Source of the DNA: Jaapia argillacea MUCL 33604
Taxonomy: Eukaryota > Basidiomycota > Agaricomycetes > Jaapiales > Jaapiaceae
Direction: 5' to 3'
Assembly (NCBI GenBank): GCA_000697665.1
Contig: KL197709.1
Location: 907,877 to 971,876 of the forward strand
Length of the DNA: 64,000 nucleotides
The position numbers were made by a program, and so were the translations under genes. The notes below the pieces were generated by a model. The model saw nothing but the letters and a program-made list of their open reading frames with translations, was not told the origin of the DNA and searched no databases. Positions 35,936 through 47,646 of this stretch are shown here, piece by piece. Each line of letters begins with the position of its first letter. The stretch's first letter is position 1.

Positions 35936-36928
35936 CTACAACGCCGACAACAGATACACAACCACAAAACCTCCAATCGCACCCGCAATCAACAACTGTA
36001 AAAACCCGACCCCCTTCCTCCCCTGCATCACGATCGTCCTCACACCACCATCATCCCCATCAAGTCTCCCGGGCATATCCCTCTGATGAATATCAAGCAA
36101 ATGCCTAACAGCCTCCCCACTCCTCCCTACAACCATCCAAAACGAACCCTGCTGCCTCGGTATGGGCGGAGGCAAAGGCGAACCATCCTTCATGTTGATA
36201 TCCATACCGGCGAACCGAACGCGATTGGGACCAGGAGCCGAGTCGGGGACGTTGCGAGGTTTGCGAAGGAGTCCTGTATGAAGGCCAAGTTCTCGAGCGG
36301 TGAGTTGGAGGTTAGCGACATCTTGGGCTGGGGTACTGAAGAGCGATGCGAGCGGTGTGCTGGTGGAGAGGACGCGATCGATGAGGGAGATTGAGCCATG
36401 AGAACGAACAGCTGAGGAAGAGGTGCTGGAAGATTCGGCCAGTCCGGGATGGTAATTCTCATCTTCACCCTCCTCATCCTCGAATCCACCACCAAGATCT
36501 TGGTTGGACTCTGCCTTGGCGTGATCCGAGTTCAACACCGTGGACACGACTGACCCATCCTCCTCAACATCGTCAATCGGAACGATCCTAGCGCGAGCTT
36601 GAACATTAGGATCCACCCAATTGGGATTCCGCCTCCTCCACGATCGATTCGTCGGAATGACAACCTCCGGCACCATCCTCCTCCTCTGACCCCTAGCAGG
36701 TGAGCTTCGAGGGGAAGGGGGTGGAGAAGGTGGGGTGCCATTAGGGACCAGTAATTCTTCTTCTTCGTCCCTTAGATTGTCGGTGTGATGGTGATGCACT
36801 TGCGTAGAGGTGCCCTCGTCGACATCGCTGTCACTGTCTTCTGGGCAAACTGGAGTACCGTTACGACGCTTGTGACCCGCCATAGGTGAGCCGCATGTAT
36901 GGCAATGAGGGCGTTTCCGTGGAGTCAT
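35936..36928 (-). CDS. Tail-anchored fungal protein with N-terminal Cys motif
   Basis: Single-exon gene of 330 residues from ATG at 36928 (MTPRKRPHCHTCGSPMAGHK). The first 30 residues hold CHTCGSPMAGHKRRNGTPVC, a C-x2-C-x(16)-C/His cluster that could bind zinc. A disordered acidic and Pro-rich middle (GTPPSPPPSPRSSPARG) follows, then an ordered segment (SLIDRVLSTSTPLASLFSTP, DVANLQLTARELGLHTGL). A PxxP stretch leads to GSFWMVVGRSGEAVRHLLDI. The last 20 residues (LQLLIAGAIGGFVVVYLLSA) form one transmembrane helix at the very C-terminus, typical of a tail-anchored protein facing the cytosol on ER, mitochondria or peroxisomes. I do not recognise a named family. Confidence 0.75.
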   Translation of the reverse strand: MTPRKRPHCHTCGSPMAGHKRRNGTPVCPEDSDSDVDEGTSTQVHHHHTDNLRDEEEELLVPNGTPPSPPPSPRSSPARGQRRRMVPEVVIPTNRSWRRRNPNWVDPNVQARARIVPIDDVEEDGSVVSTVLNSDHAKAESNQDLGGGFEDEEGEDENYHPGLAESSSTSSSAVRSHGSISLIDRVLSTSTPLASLFSTPAQDVANLQLTARELGLHTGLLRKPRNVPDSAPGPNRVRFAGMDINMKDGSPLPPPIPRQQGSFWMVVGRSGEAVRHLLDIHQRDMPGRLDGDDGGVRTIVMQGRKGVGFLQLLIAGAIGGFVVVYLLSAL

Positions 36929-37467
36929 CCTGCGTTCCGTCTGCTGGTAGTGTGGTACTTTGATCGAGATGAACCCTTGAATTTGAACTCGAGAGACCTG
37001 CTCGTCGATTTATTCGTCGTGAAGAGTCGTCGGAGGTTGGTGGGGTGTCGAGATAAATAGTTTGAGGGTAGAGTATGTTCAAGTTGTGTGAGAAATAAAA
37101 TAGGCAGTGAACAAACGACTCGGTGCCACTTACCGGCTACGCCCTCAAACAGCGCTGGACAGCAGCGATCGGACAAACGACAAAGGTCGCATAGCTTTAT
37201 ACCAACTGACTCGTCCCAGACGACTTTGTGAAGGCTGTAATGAGAACAATGTCGTTTGTGGCCCGTGGGTTGTGGTTACCTTCTCAGATTCAGACTTTTG
37301 TACTCCAGGACAGAAGACGTAAACGATATCACTTTCGTACAAAGACGTTGGAGACGATAATCGCAATGATGCAAATACAGGAAGGATATACAAGGTCGTT
37401 ATTGTGTCGTCGTCAGTAAGTAAGTAGGTAACCAGAGGGAAAACGTGCCAAGCAACCCATCATGTAT
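36929..37467. other. Intergenic, promoter of tail-anchored gene
   Basis: No gene supported. It must hold the promoter of the minus-strand gene on its left and the 3' UTR of KHA1 on its right. A TATAAAGC on the minus strand near 37195 is a possible but distant TATA box. Confidence 0.4.
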
Positions 37468-40400
37468 TTACGATCGCTGTGACGCCTGGAGAACAAGGAT
37501 GCTAGCATTCGTTCCAGATCCAACCAAAGCAGCAGCAACATCGCCCAATGTCTTCCGCACCTCTGAACTAACTCCTCCCCCAATCGTAGTCATCAATTGG
37601 CGGTATTCCACATCATGCGACTCGGCAGCTAGTCGTCGAGAACGACCAACAGCGACAAGAAGATTCTTAGAGCGAGATTCCCTTGCCGAAATATCGTACA
37701 TCGTCCTCAAGGGATGCGCTGTGTTTTCCTGTTGAAAGGTGATGCGAGTGAGCGCATCCGTGACTTCGGGTGCATGCACGGAGGATGGAGACGTGAAGCG
37801 TCCCCAGATGATGTTGTCGGCTGTATCGGATGCTAATCGGGTACTTGTGTCTCGTTGTCCGTAAACGGTATCAGGGGAAAGGGTCTGCGGGAGTAACATC
37901 GATAGTTAGCTGGTGCACAGGCTTGGTGGGTGATAAAATCTTACATTGATATGGCTCATAATTGTCGACTGCAACGCATGGGATTTCTCATGCTCGATAG
38001 TATCAATGGGGGTGAGGTCTGTATGCTCTGTCTTCGCGATCCGGACAACTGTAGCACTGACGGCAGGATTCGAGCAAAGCTGCACGACGAAAGCGAGAGC
38101 CAGCCTGTCATCTGGTCCACCGAAGAATGGTAGCAAAATATGCTGACGACCAGACGAGTCCAGAGAATTCGAAGATCGATCGAGGAATAAAGCGATGTCG
38201 GCTGGTGTTTCCGCAAACACTTTCCTGACGAACTGCGTGTATACAACCGCGGAAGAGGGGTCGCGAGATGAACCTTTGCTGAATAGTCCTTCAAATGGAT
38301 TGTAACTGGCGGTGGTAGATGGCCCAGCAGGAGCAGGCTCACTAACTGGACCAACATTTAGGGAAGGTGCAGTGCTCCAAGGGACGAGCACCATCTGCGA
38401 ACCGTGATCTTGTACATGTTTCGTTACACTTGATGAATACTCGTCGAAGCTGACCACCGACAACGCGGCTGATACAGCAAGGCGATTGAGGTAACCGAAA
38501 GTCCTGAACACCGACACAATGGGATCGCTATGGATAAGTGAATCGGCCTCCTGTGACTTGAGAACTGCGGACGTCCTGTTTGTCAGCTCGATTAACCGTA
38601 ATGCGTCGATGGTGATTCTGTGAGAAGATAGAATCGGCGTATAAGGCAAGGTCGGAGGACCAGCAGGAGATTTTTGGTCTTCATCGGAGGTGGAGATAGA
38701 AGGCGTCAAGCTGGAAAAGGGGCGTTGCAACAACTGGGTGAGGGACATTGCAGCTGGTAGCTGATCGATCTTGTCCAACACGATGGCGAATTTCGTCCTC
38801 GTATCCTCTTCCGTTGCAGGTCGGCCCGCAGCTCCACTTCCTACCAATGGGTCCCGAGCGTTACCTGCATGAGTCCGGTACTTCGCGGGGTATAGTAGAA
38901 TGGTGAGGGGGGTCGTCATGAACGTAAGAATTAGGGCGTGCAGCACGAACATGGAGAACGTGCGGGTATCCAAGATGCCAGCTTGGAGACCGACATTGAG
39001 GACGATAAGCTCGACGAGTCTGTAAGATCAACCATTGGATTCAGATCCTCCGATAGTGGCATGTAAATGGAACTCACCCTTTGCAACTCATCAAAGCACC
39101 AACAGCACCGGACTCCCTCAAGTTGAAGCCACACAGTTTTGCCGCGATGGAGCAACCAAGGAACTTTGAGGAGAAGGCGACCACGCAGATCAAGATGGTG
39201 TAGCCCCACGTGATAGCATTGTCGAGCAAACCAAGGTTAGTGCGCAACCCAGAGTAGGCGAAGTACTGTTACCCTGGTCAAACAATCTTCGAGGAAAACG
39301 TTGAAAGTAGAACATACCAAAGGCAAAAACAGAATGGATACAACATCTTCCAACTTCTCAACCAATGCAATAGCAAACCCATTATCATGAGGAATAATAA
39401 GGCCCGCAAGGAAACCACCTGAAAATACCAAGTCAACACCCTCAAACGACAACCGACTATCACCTCCGCTTACCGAAGATGGGATGGACACCGATGATAT
39501 CAGTGAAGAATGCCGAGAAAAACACAACCAATAGTGTAATTGTCATCATAAACGCCGTTGGTTGACCTGACTCTAAACTGCCCGTTCTTCTCGCCAAGTA
39601 GCGAAATCCCCTCTTCACCGGGATCAACAAGAAAATCACATATCCGACACTAGTGAGCAAAACCCACAGCGCAGTCAACCCACTCGAAGCATTAACCAAT
39701 GCCACCGTCAAGGCCAACAGAATCCAACCCACTATGTCGTTACCGACACCAGCGGAGAGGACCAAGACGCCCACAGTGGTATCCAAGAGCTTGAGTTCCG
39801 TTAGGATACGGCAGAGCACAGGGAACGCCGTAATGCCGATTGCAACAGCTGTGAATAGAATGAAGTACCCAAAATTCACTTTCTCGTCAATGAACTCATG
39901 GTACAACGGAACAGCTAGGGCAGCTCCCAACCCAAGTGGCAACACGAGCCCGGCGATGGAGATTGCAGCGGAAGCCTTCACGTTCTTCTTGATGAGTCGG
40001 ACGTCGATCTCCAATCCTACTAGAAAGAGGAAGAGGACGAGACCGATTGTACTTGTCAGACTGAGCATTGGCATAGAAGCCGTCGGGAAGATCGTCGCTG
40101 TGAAATGGGGAATCCGACCCATGATCGAAGGCCCAAGAATGACACCCCCAATAACTTCAGCTATGACTCGCGGTTGTCGTATGCGAGACAGGATTAGAGA
40201 TAGGAGTTGGGTCATCCCGATGATGATTACTGAGCAACAGTGACATGAGTTTGCTAGGTTTCTATGCTCGATGAGACGAATACGCACCAACTTGGATAAT
40301 CCATAGTTGAATAGGGTCGCTGGCGTTGTACACGGACGGATTAGAACCTGAAAAAATACCTGCCTGTACGTGTACGGACAAAGGTCAGAGGTACGCAACA

Positions 40401-40490
40401 CTTGAAGTGTCCAGTGCCGACCTGCGCAGGAGCCGCTCGTTTGGCGACTGTTCCAGCAACATCGAGAACCTGTTTCCCAAGGACACCCAT
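37468..40490 (-). CDS. KHA1: K+/H+ antiporter, CPA2 family
   Basis: Spliced gene from ATG at 40490 (MGVLGKQVLDVAGTVAKRAA; an upstream start is possible) to TAA at 37468-37470. The membrane half has the CPA2 exchanger signature: IFSGSNPSVYNASDPIQLWI, QPRVIAEVIGGVILGPSIMG, GLVLFLFLVGLEIDVRLIKK (ion-binding helix region), ILFTAVAIGITAFPVLCRIL, VGVLVLSAGVGNDIVGWILL (GND motif), GFLAGLIIPHDNGFAIALVE, AYSGLRTNLGLLDNAITWGY and GAVGALMSCKGLVELIVLNV. A cytosolic half of about 400 residues contains a USP-like alpha/beta region (QMVLVPWST, HILLPFFGGPDDRLALAFVV). This matches yeast Kha1, a Golgi/endosomal K+/H+ exchanger for lumenal pH and potassium balance. Seven or eight exons are inferred. Confidence 0.93.
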
Positions 40491-40971
40491 AGCGACGAGT
40501 GCTGCTGAGGCTACGCGGGTGATGGTAAGAGGCTGGTAGCACCGTTCATTGAATCTCGCTTGCTGTATTCATACTGCCGTCTAGCGGATGCATTTAGGGG
40601 CTTCCTTACCCCAGTTGGAATCGCAATTTCACAGTTCTCTCACAAGCTCCGAGCGCAATGGATCATCCGCTCTCCTGTCAAACCATTTACTTCAGGCTTC
40701 AGCTAATGCGGCGATGCGCTCTTTACAAGGTCAAGTTCATTCCTATCACACCGGAAAGAAGTGTTCGACTTTCAAAATCGAGACAATCCCGAGGGACAAA
40801 TGGCAATAGTGACGCAATCCTGTAAGAGCTATCGATGATCTCTGAGGGGGAGACGTGCAAACGCGAACATGCTTGGCGTGTGGGCGCAGACAAGATTGGA
40901 CTCGAGGTGTAATATGTCCGGACAACTGCGCAATAGCTCACAGTTTAGCAGCTGAATTGGAAGTCAGATAA
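40491..40971. other. KHA1 promoter and BUD31 3' flank
   Basis: No gene seen. Both flanking genes read leftwards, so this holds the KHA1 promoter. Confidence 0.5.
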
Positions 40972-41646
40972 TCACGAGTCTGAGCTACACCCACGGCAAC
41001 CTGACAGAGTGGTGCACTTAGTTGAACGGAACGGCCTGGTGAGATATGAGATGGGACTTGCCACAATGGACACACTCAACAACCGTGCCAGCACGAAGTT
41101 GTGCCTTTGGAACACGACATACACATGTTGAGCCTTGGTAGTTCATATCCTGCGGAAGGAAATGATGATGAGTCGATGAAATCACTCAGGTACATGGAAC
41201 CCAGGTGCTTACTCTGCTCTGGATGCAACGCAGACAGCATAGTTTCTCGTACCCAGCTTTCTTCCATTTGGCAATGAGGCTAAACATGTAATTGTCAGTA
41301 ATTGCAGGTAGGTTGTCTTGCCAAAGATGACTCACTTTGCGTCTGCGTATCCCTCCTTCAGAAGCCAGTCGTACAGTTCCCTACTGATGGCCTCTCGTTT
41401 ATAGTAAAGTTCATAAATGTAACGCGACCGCGCATGGGATATCCTCATAATAGGCCACAAGGACTCTGTCTTGCGCTTACCCTCGTGCGACTCGTTCTCC
41501 GCGTCCCGCATCTTCTTCGCGTAGTCATCGAGGATCTATGGGCAATCAGACACTAGAAGCGCGATGGATACGATATAACTCACAGACTCGACATCTTCAA
41601 ATCCCTCTGGTGGTTTCTTTGTCCTCGTTGTCCGTATTTTTGGCAT
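40972..41646 (-). CDS. BUD31: Splicing factor Bud31 (G10 protein)
   Basis: Spliced gene from ATG at 41646 ([20 protein letters not shown]) to TGA at 40972-40974. Following exons give [100 protein letters not shown] and [14 protein letters not shown]. This is the near-invariant G10 protein, about 146 residues, a zinc-binding component of the Bact spliceosome and NineTeen-related complex. The conserved C-terminal HCGCRGC is only restored if the last intron (41001-41061) uses a GC donor (G/GCAAGT) and a normal CAG acceptor. All nine family cysteines appear to be present. It is divergent from the REEP-like gene, with 277 bp between starts. Confidence 0.97.
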
Positions 41647-41701
41647 CGTGGTCTGAGGTGGTGACGAAGGCGGGAGGTGAGCGTGGGGCGTGGGAAAGGC
41701 G

Positions 41702-41709
41702 CTCTTATA
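41702..41709 (-). promoter_or_regulatory. Possible TATA element of BUD31
   Basis: TATAAGAG on the minus strand lies 56 bp upstream of the BUD31 ATG. Weak match; assigned on position alone. Confidence 0.3.
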
Positions 41710-41923
41710 TGGAACATGTGACGAACGCCAGGCAACGGGCCCTTCAAAGTTCGCACATCTCCCGCCCTTCAAAAGGTGTCCGTTTCCTTGTCACGAACTT
41801 TTATGTCGTGTTGACGCCGGAGTTTGGCTTTCCCATCGAAATCCCACCGTCTATCAGCATTATATCTCCTGACTTCAACATTCTGACCACATCTCCTCTT
41901 ATCACTGGACTTGAACGACTGTC

Positions 41924-44336
41924 ATGCCTGTGGTCGTTCCGATTCTACGTTTATCTCTGCTATTCCTGAATGTCTATGAAACATTCAAGACAGTCAGGCT
42001 ACCACCACCCTCTCGGCGCAATGGAGGGCGCCCCAGCATCCGCGCTATGACTCAGCGGAAACGAGACATGAAAGGATGTCTTGCGGTTTGGATTGTTTGG
42101 GTATGTCTACGGATCTCTCAAATCGGTAGTGAAGCTAAGTGATCCCGGAAAGTGTTGCTTTGCACTGTACGAAAGGACGCTGGATGGTATCGTGTGCATA
42201 TTTGTGCCATTTTACAACGAGATTAAGTCTGTGGTTCTCCTTTTCATGTTGCTTACTCGAGCAAGAGTGCGTCTTTATTGCCTCCGCTTGTCTCGGAGAA
42301 TGATCAGCTTATCGTCACTTTGTTCTTCATAGGGAGCAGAACCAATTTATCTTCATGTGCTGAGGCCCATTATCAAACCTCATGTCATCCTCCTCGATTC
42401 TCTTCTTGAAGTCATCGCCTCTCTTGGAGACTTCCTCTTGCTGCTTGTCTCAGTCGTTGTCGAGCCCATCACATCATGGTACCATCGATCGCCCGCATCA
42501 CATCTCGACGAATCATCTCGCTCGGAAAGTAGCGACTCTATCCAAGGGTACGATATGGGAGATGCTGTCACCCCGTCTAGTGGATCCTCGATTTCGATGG
42601 TCGGAAACGGTCAAGCGCAATCGCAAACTCCCGGGCATCCGAACGTCAACTGGAATGCTACTCATCCGCCGGTGAATGGTTTTATTGCCGGGAGAAGCGT
42701 CGCACCTTCGTCCAACTCCGATGGGGACCATAGACAATATGCATCCAGAAGCCATTCCGCAACGGCATCCGGATACGAGATCTGGCATCCGCCAGCATCT
42801 TCATTCGAGGACCCTCCAGATCCAGGTTCCCACCTCGGTGCTGTGGGGGTGTCTTCGGAGGGGCAAGTTCAAGTATCTTCTTCAACTTCGGAGCCTAGTC
42901 AAATTGCTACGGATGTTCAACAACCCCGCTTTGTCGACGAATGGCGACAATATCCCGCATTCCCGTCGGCATATCCACCGACACCCCTCCCCGCAAACGC
43001 TCATCTCCCAAGTTCTCGCCCACAATCTGTAGTGGCTATCCAGGAAGATCCCGAATGGCGGCAATATCTTCCCTTCCCATCTGCGTACCCAGCTACACCG
43101 GCGTCTGTACCGTCGAAATTGCCGAGACACGCTCCCAGTCATGCAGATATAGTCGAAGAAGCCTCGGATGACACCTCGGAGTCATCTGCAGAAGGAGTCC
43201 AGCAGGGTTTTGATTTGTCGCTCCGGCAACCTCAGAAAGATTTGAAACCCAGTTCTGAGGGTGGCTTGGGCGACGAGATTGATTTCTTTGGGGTTTCGAA
43301 TGCGAAGACTAAGGATGGGGACAGTATGGTGGTGGATGATGAAGATAGTAGCAGCTCTTACGAGGATGACGGTGATGAAGAAGATGAGGACGATTTTGAT
43401 GTTACTCTACGAACCCCTCGTCGGCCACCTCCTCGACGGAGATCAACGGCGAGACAATCTGATTTTCATAAAGGAAGTGCCACTAGCGACGGCCATTTCG
43501 ACGAAGCCGATGCTATCCTTCCCACACCGCGACCGCTTCGAATCCTCTCTACGCTTCTCCCACCAGGTTTGATTTCAAGGTCGGACACTGGGGCGACGAG
43601 GCGCACGTCCACCTCAGCAGGATTGTCGACCGACCATCATGGCTCGTCCTTAAGAACGACCAGCACCAACTCCCATTTATCCGAGTTTGAACAGGAGTCA
43701 ACTATGGATGATGAAGTATACACCTCTACTTCTGCATCGGAAGCATCGAGGAGTCGAAAGAGACCACACTCCGCGACCGTTACCCAGAAACCGGAGCAGC
43801 TCATTACCCGCGCAGGCAATGCGAAAAGCAAAGCTCGAACCTTGGACCGCCAGCAAGCGCCTGCTACTCTCGCGTCGAGAAGGGGTATCTCTCGCCCTGA
43901 GCGCCCCACCACCACAAAGGAGTCTCGCAACGACCTGAGCCGAGCCAGGCCATTACGACAGATTGATGTGTCTGATTCTGGGGACGCCAGTAATTCCGTG
44001 TCTCAGGGAATTAAACGAAGGAAGGTTGCAGGTGAACTGGGGCAGGTACATTCGCAGACGAACATGGCGACTCGAAATGCCCGTGCTTTTCGTACTCGTT
44101 TTACAGCGGGACAAAAACCTGCCGTCGCGCCTAGCAAGGATAAAGCTGATGGAGTTGCGCCCACATTGCCAGCCCCTGCACGTCCTCGTCGCGAGTTGCG
44201 GTCAACTGGGAAAGGAAAGGCTGCGCCAGGGCACACTATCGCATCCTCGCAGGGTGGCAGCTTGAGCATCGCCTCCACAGATGGTTCTGATGGCTCTGCG
44301 CGGTTGAGGGAAAAGGCGCTGGAGGTTAGGATTTGA
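41924..44336 (+). CDS. REEP/HVA22-family protein with long disordered tail
   Basis: ATG at 41924 (MPVVVPILRLSLLFLNVYET) starts a TB2/DP1/HVA22 domain. After two introns it reads FKTVRLPPPSRRNGGRPSI, MKGCLAVWIVWCCFALYERT, LDGIVCIFVPFYNEIKSVVL, LFMLLTRARGAEPIYLHVLR and PIIKPHVILLDSLLEVIASL. The family bends ER membranes through paired hairpins. The last exon then adds about 600 residues of disordered Ser/Pro/Arg/Asp-rich sequence, with an acidic patch (SSYEDDGDEEDEDDFDVTL) and basic motifs (RTPRRPPPRRRSTAR, IKRRKVAG). A 16-residue unit EWRQYxxFPSAYPxTP occurs twice. Stop is TGA at 44334-44336. The tail may link ER tubules to other structures or be regulated by phosphorylation; that is inference. 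Confidence 0.85.
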
Positions 44337-45664
44337 TGTTTGGCGCTGGGTTTATGGCCTCATAATGCATTCTAAATTTCGTCCTCTGCTCTCAGACCAT
44401 CATTCATTGCGGACCCTCCTTTGTCGTCAGACATGGACACATTTCAGGCACGCATCCACATATCTGCACTACAATTATCTCCAGTTTTATATACTTTGAG
44501 CTCTCCGGGAACTACTGGTCATGTATCCCATCGTGGTGGATAATATTACCCTGCATCACCTACAAGATTCCCTGCGACTACATGATGTGGGTAGTGGGGG
44601 ATTGAAATCGGACCGAAGTGATTTGAGGAGTCCCACGGGCCACGTTGCATGCTGAGTTGGACGATTTTGACCTACTTACCATCACGAGCACAAGAGCTGC
44701 CTCCACGCCCCCTCATCCCTTATTGTCTTCAGCCATTTTGGCACTCGCTTCCTGATGAACTTTTCTTGGATAACGTCGCTGGGTCCTGAATATTTCCAAG
44801 GAGGGAGGGGTTACTGTGGTCGCCGGCTCCCACCTCGTCCGGAAACTTTAGTTGGGAAAACGCCTGGTTTTCAAGTTTTGCTCCGAATTCTTATCCAATG
44901 AAGGACCTATGTCCCGAATAGCGTTCCGTCTGGCAGTGGCATGAGTTCGGGGAATAGACGCATCCCGTGCGCGATCTTTTCAGCCCCATTCCCGGTGGTC
45001 GGCGTACCGGAATCGGAGTACAATGGGGCCCTACAATGACCACTGCTTGTTATCGGCCCCGTGATATATGTATCATCGGCAGTTGAATGTTGAATGTTGG
45101 ACGTCGAATCACTTCCCGCAAGCTGTTTAGGGACTCCTCTCTATGTTCACATTCTGACAATCCGAGGTTCCGAAGTCCCTGGATCTATCCTGATTAGATT
45201 GATCAAACGGAACGTAAGTCTAGATTTCTCTCTGAGTGCAGAACCACTCATCGTTGACACAGGCTGTGCTCCCTCGTCTTCAGCACTGCCTCTACCTCGT
45301 GTTGGAGGACGAGAGCCGTTTCGGTCTGTGGGTTTACCCCCTGAGATTCTTCTCCATACAAAAAGTGATGGTATCGATCGTTTTGAAGTCAATGATGCGT
45401 CATTGGCTCTCAGGCGCTCGCTTGCCTACGCCAACCTGGACAAAATTTTAAGTTCTGCCCATCCTGGAGAGTCTGTGCTCTTGCAATAAAGGCTTTCTGG
45501 ATTTCTACGCCCCGACCACGTTGAAGACGCACTTTACATTGTGTGTCCACTCAACTACTCCTCATAAGCCGATCGTATGGGCCTGGTATCAATTGCTCTC
45601 CCCTTCGCTGCTCCATCGGTGATACTCGCCTCCGTCATCCTATATACGCTTGCACAATATTCGC
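44337..45664. other. 1.3 kb intergenic with one weak reading frame
   Basis: A plus-strand frame at 45094-45489 (MLDVESLPASCLGTPLYVHI, 131 codons) is open. An alternative splicing with donor gtaagt near 45214 and acceptor cacag near 45262 leads into a second frame (AVLPRLQHCLYLVLEDESRF) ending at 45451. Neither product is recognised, so I do not call a gene. The rest looks noncoding. Confidence 0.35.
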
Positions 45665-47253
45665 ATGCCAAAAGATAAGAGCAAGAAGACACCGCGGCGT
45701 AAAAGCCTTCATCGTCCCTTAAAAGGGACTGATGGGATTCCTCAAGGAATGGTGAGTCAACTTTCTTGTCTTCCTCAATCACGAGAACCGACCTCTGCAT
45801 TTTAGATCCCTCATAATGGAAAACGTCTTTTCGGAAAGTTGACGCCAGATCACCTCTCACGACCAACCCGACGAGATCCGTCCCATCGAGGAGTATTCCC
45901 TGTGATTAGAGCCTCGGCATCCAACCCGTCCGGCCACGACTTTCCGTCGATCGACGAAGGAGAAGGGATTGGTGGGGAGTCCTTCGAGACGCTAGCCATC
46001 GCTGAGCCACTGGACACGGATGATCAAGTTGCATCAGTGATCATTCCTTCTCCAAAGGGGGGCCAAGGGATTCGGAGGCGGGAACGATTAGATTGGCGAG
46101 GGCGGATCGGGGGGTCAGAGAAGTATAAAGAAGAGGACGCAGAATTGAGTTCAGTACTGTCTGCCTCCGCCTTCCCCAAATCTGAACTGCTCCAGAATGC
46201 CCTTCACCTCCCCCACTATAGTCTGAGTGCGAACCCTGCCCCATCTTATGCGACAGAGGGCGCACCCCATGACTTCGAGCACTTCCGGGAAGAAGTTCAT
46301 AACGATGTACGCTCTCCCACTCAGGCGCATTCACGGAGTAATACATTGTTCGACGAATATTCCTTCGCGTTCCCCACCATCGATTCACAAGCCTCCTCTT
46401 CGACTCAGATGCAGCCTTTCCCTCTCGATCGACTGGGTCCATTCAATAGGGATGACGACACACTCGAAGGTCTTTACACCACAGAGTCAGCCCCTAGATC
46501 CAGCTATCAGTTGGGTGCCTCGATAATGACGAGAGACGCAATTTCTCACCCTTGCGCGAATTCGGGTCCAGGTCGACCATTTCAACCATTTCAGGTTCAA
46601 CCATCCTCCCAGACACCTCGCTCATCGCACCTATTATCATACTCGACAGAGCTCAACGACTTGTTATCTCATCTATCTGGCTCCAATCCCCCATTCGATA
46701 TTAACTCTCAGTTTTCCTCTTCGATACGACCATCTTCGGCTGTCCACATGGCCAATCTGCGCGCTTTCACAGAACCGAGCTTGCACAGCACCGCGTCCAC
46801 GTCTCTTTTCTTCCGTCCCGATCGACATCTCTCCTCATCCTCGATGGTATCTCCGTATTCCCTGGCGTTTCCGGATACTTTCGAGGATGTCGACGATGGA
46901 TCTTACCGTTTCAGTATGGACCCCTCACAACCAGAGTACTTCGCCCCGCGCTCACTTTCTTCGGAGCTTGACGCTCATTGGACTGGTCCAAGATGACACC
47001 CAAAGTAACGTGCCAGAGCATCGAATTATCATGGACTTCCATGGAATATGTATCGTTCATTTATTCTTCGTTCGTGATCCCTTAGCCGAACTTCTCCCCG
47101 CGCCGCTGTGCAGTGTGGACAGCCAGAGCACGTTTTGATATCTTCTTCGCCCTCCTTACAATCTCACTCGCTTTTGCCAATATAATGCTCATCCTGGCAA
47201 TGATTCATTTGATTCAGCGATTCAGATGCCAACACGCTAGTCGTCAGTGGTAG
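45665..47253 (+). CDS. Orphan Ser-rich protein, likely tail-anchored (tandem copy 1)
   Basis: A short basic first exon from ATG at 45665 (MPKDKSKKTPRRKSLHRPLK, ending GIPQGM) is followed by an intron directly after the Met codon. A long second exon (IPHNGKRLFGKLTPDHLSRP) is Ser/Pro-rich and probably disordered, with ordered patches such as HDFEHFREEVHNDVR and LLSYSTELNDLLSHLSG. Unspliced, it stops at 46996. A third exon from 47114 is likely: acceptor gtgcag, then WTARARFDIFFALLTISLAF and on to ANIMLILAMIHLIQRF, a strong transmembrane helix, ending at TAG 47251-47253. The donor could be at 46980 or 46914, both in phase. The product would be a tail-anchored or single-pass membrane protein. No family recognised. 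The neighbour at 47647 shares its exon layout. Confidence 0.55.
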
Positions 47254-47646
47254 ATGGAAACAGCCCGAGGACGAAGAACCACTGGCAACTTAAGGGACAG
47301 GAACCAATTAGAAAGTAGACATAGGGTTTCATGCACACGCCCGTTCTTCGTTTCGAGGAAATATAAAGTTCAACCCCGCCTCATTCTCAGGCTTTGTTTC
47401 TGTCCGCTCCAGTGGTCAATTATGATCGCCATAATAATTGCCGGGTTTCACTGCTGTTGCTCTCCACATCACTGTATTTGACAACGTCGCGCAATGCCTA
47501 GAGTTGTCCCAGTGAATGGCGGTGCCACTCCCGTTGACAATTGTCTGGATATCCCGAGGTGTGATTCGATGTCGGAATACTGGAGGCGATGGATGTCTTT
47601 GTGAGGATAAAGGTTGAGTGGGTTTCTCCGTGAGGTCGTAAGGATC
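47254..47646. other. Spacer between orphan pair
   Basis: No gene seen. It probably holds the 3' UTR of the first orphan and the promoter of the second. Confidence 0.4.

Noticed and set aside
37060-37400. Possible extra 5' exon for the tail-anchored gene
   Set aside because: The ATG at 36928 already gives a Cys motif start that looks complete, and no upstream frame joins in phase with good splice signals.
45094-45489. 131-codon plus frame upstream of the first orphan gene
   Set aside because: No similarity, and two incompatible readings (spliced or unspliced) are equally possible, so I did not call a gene.
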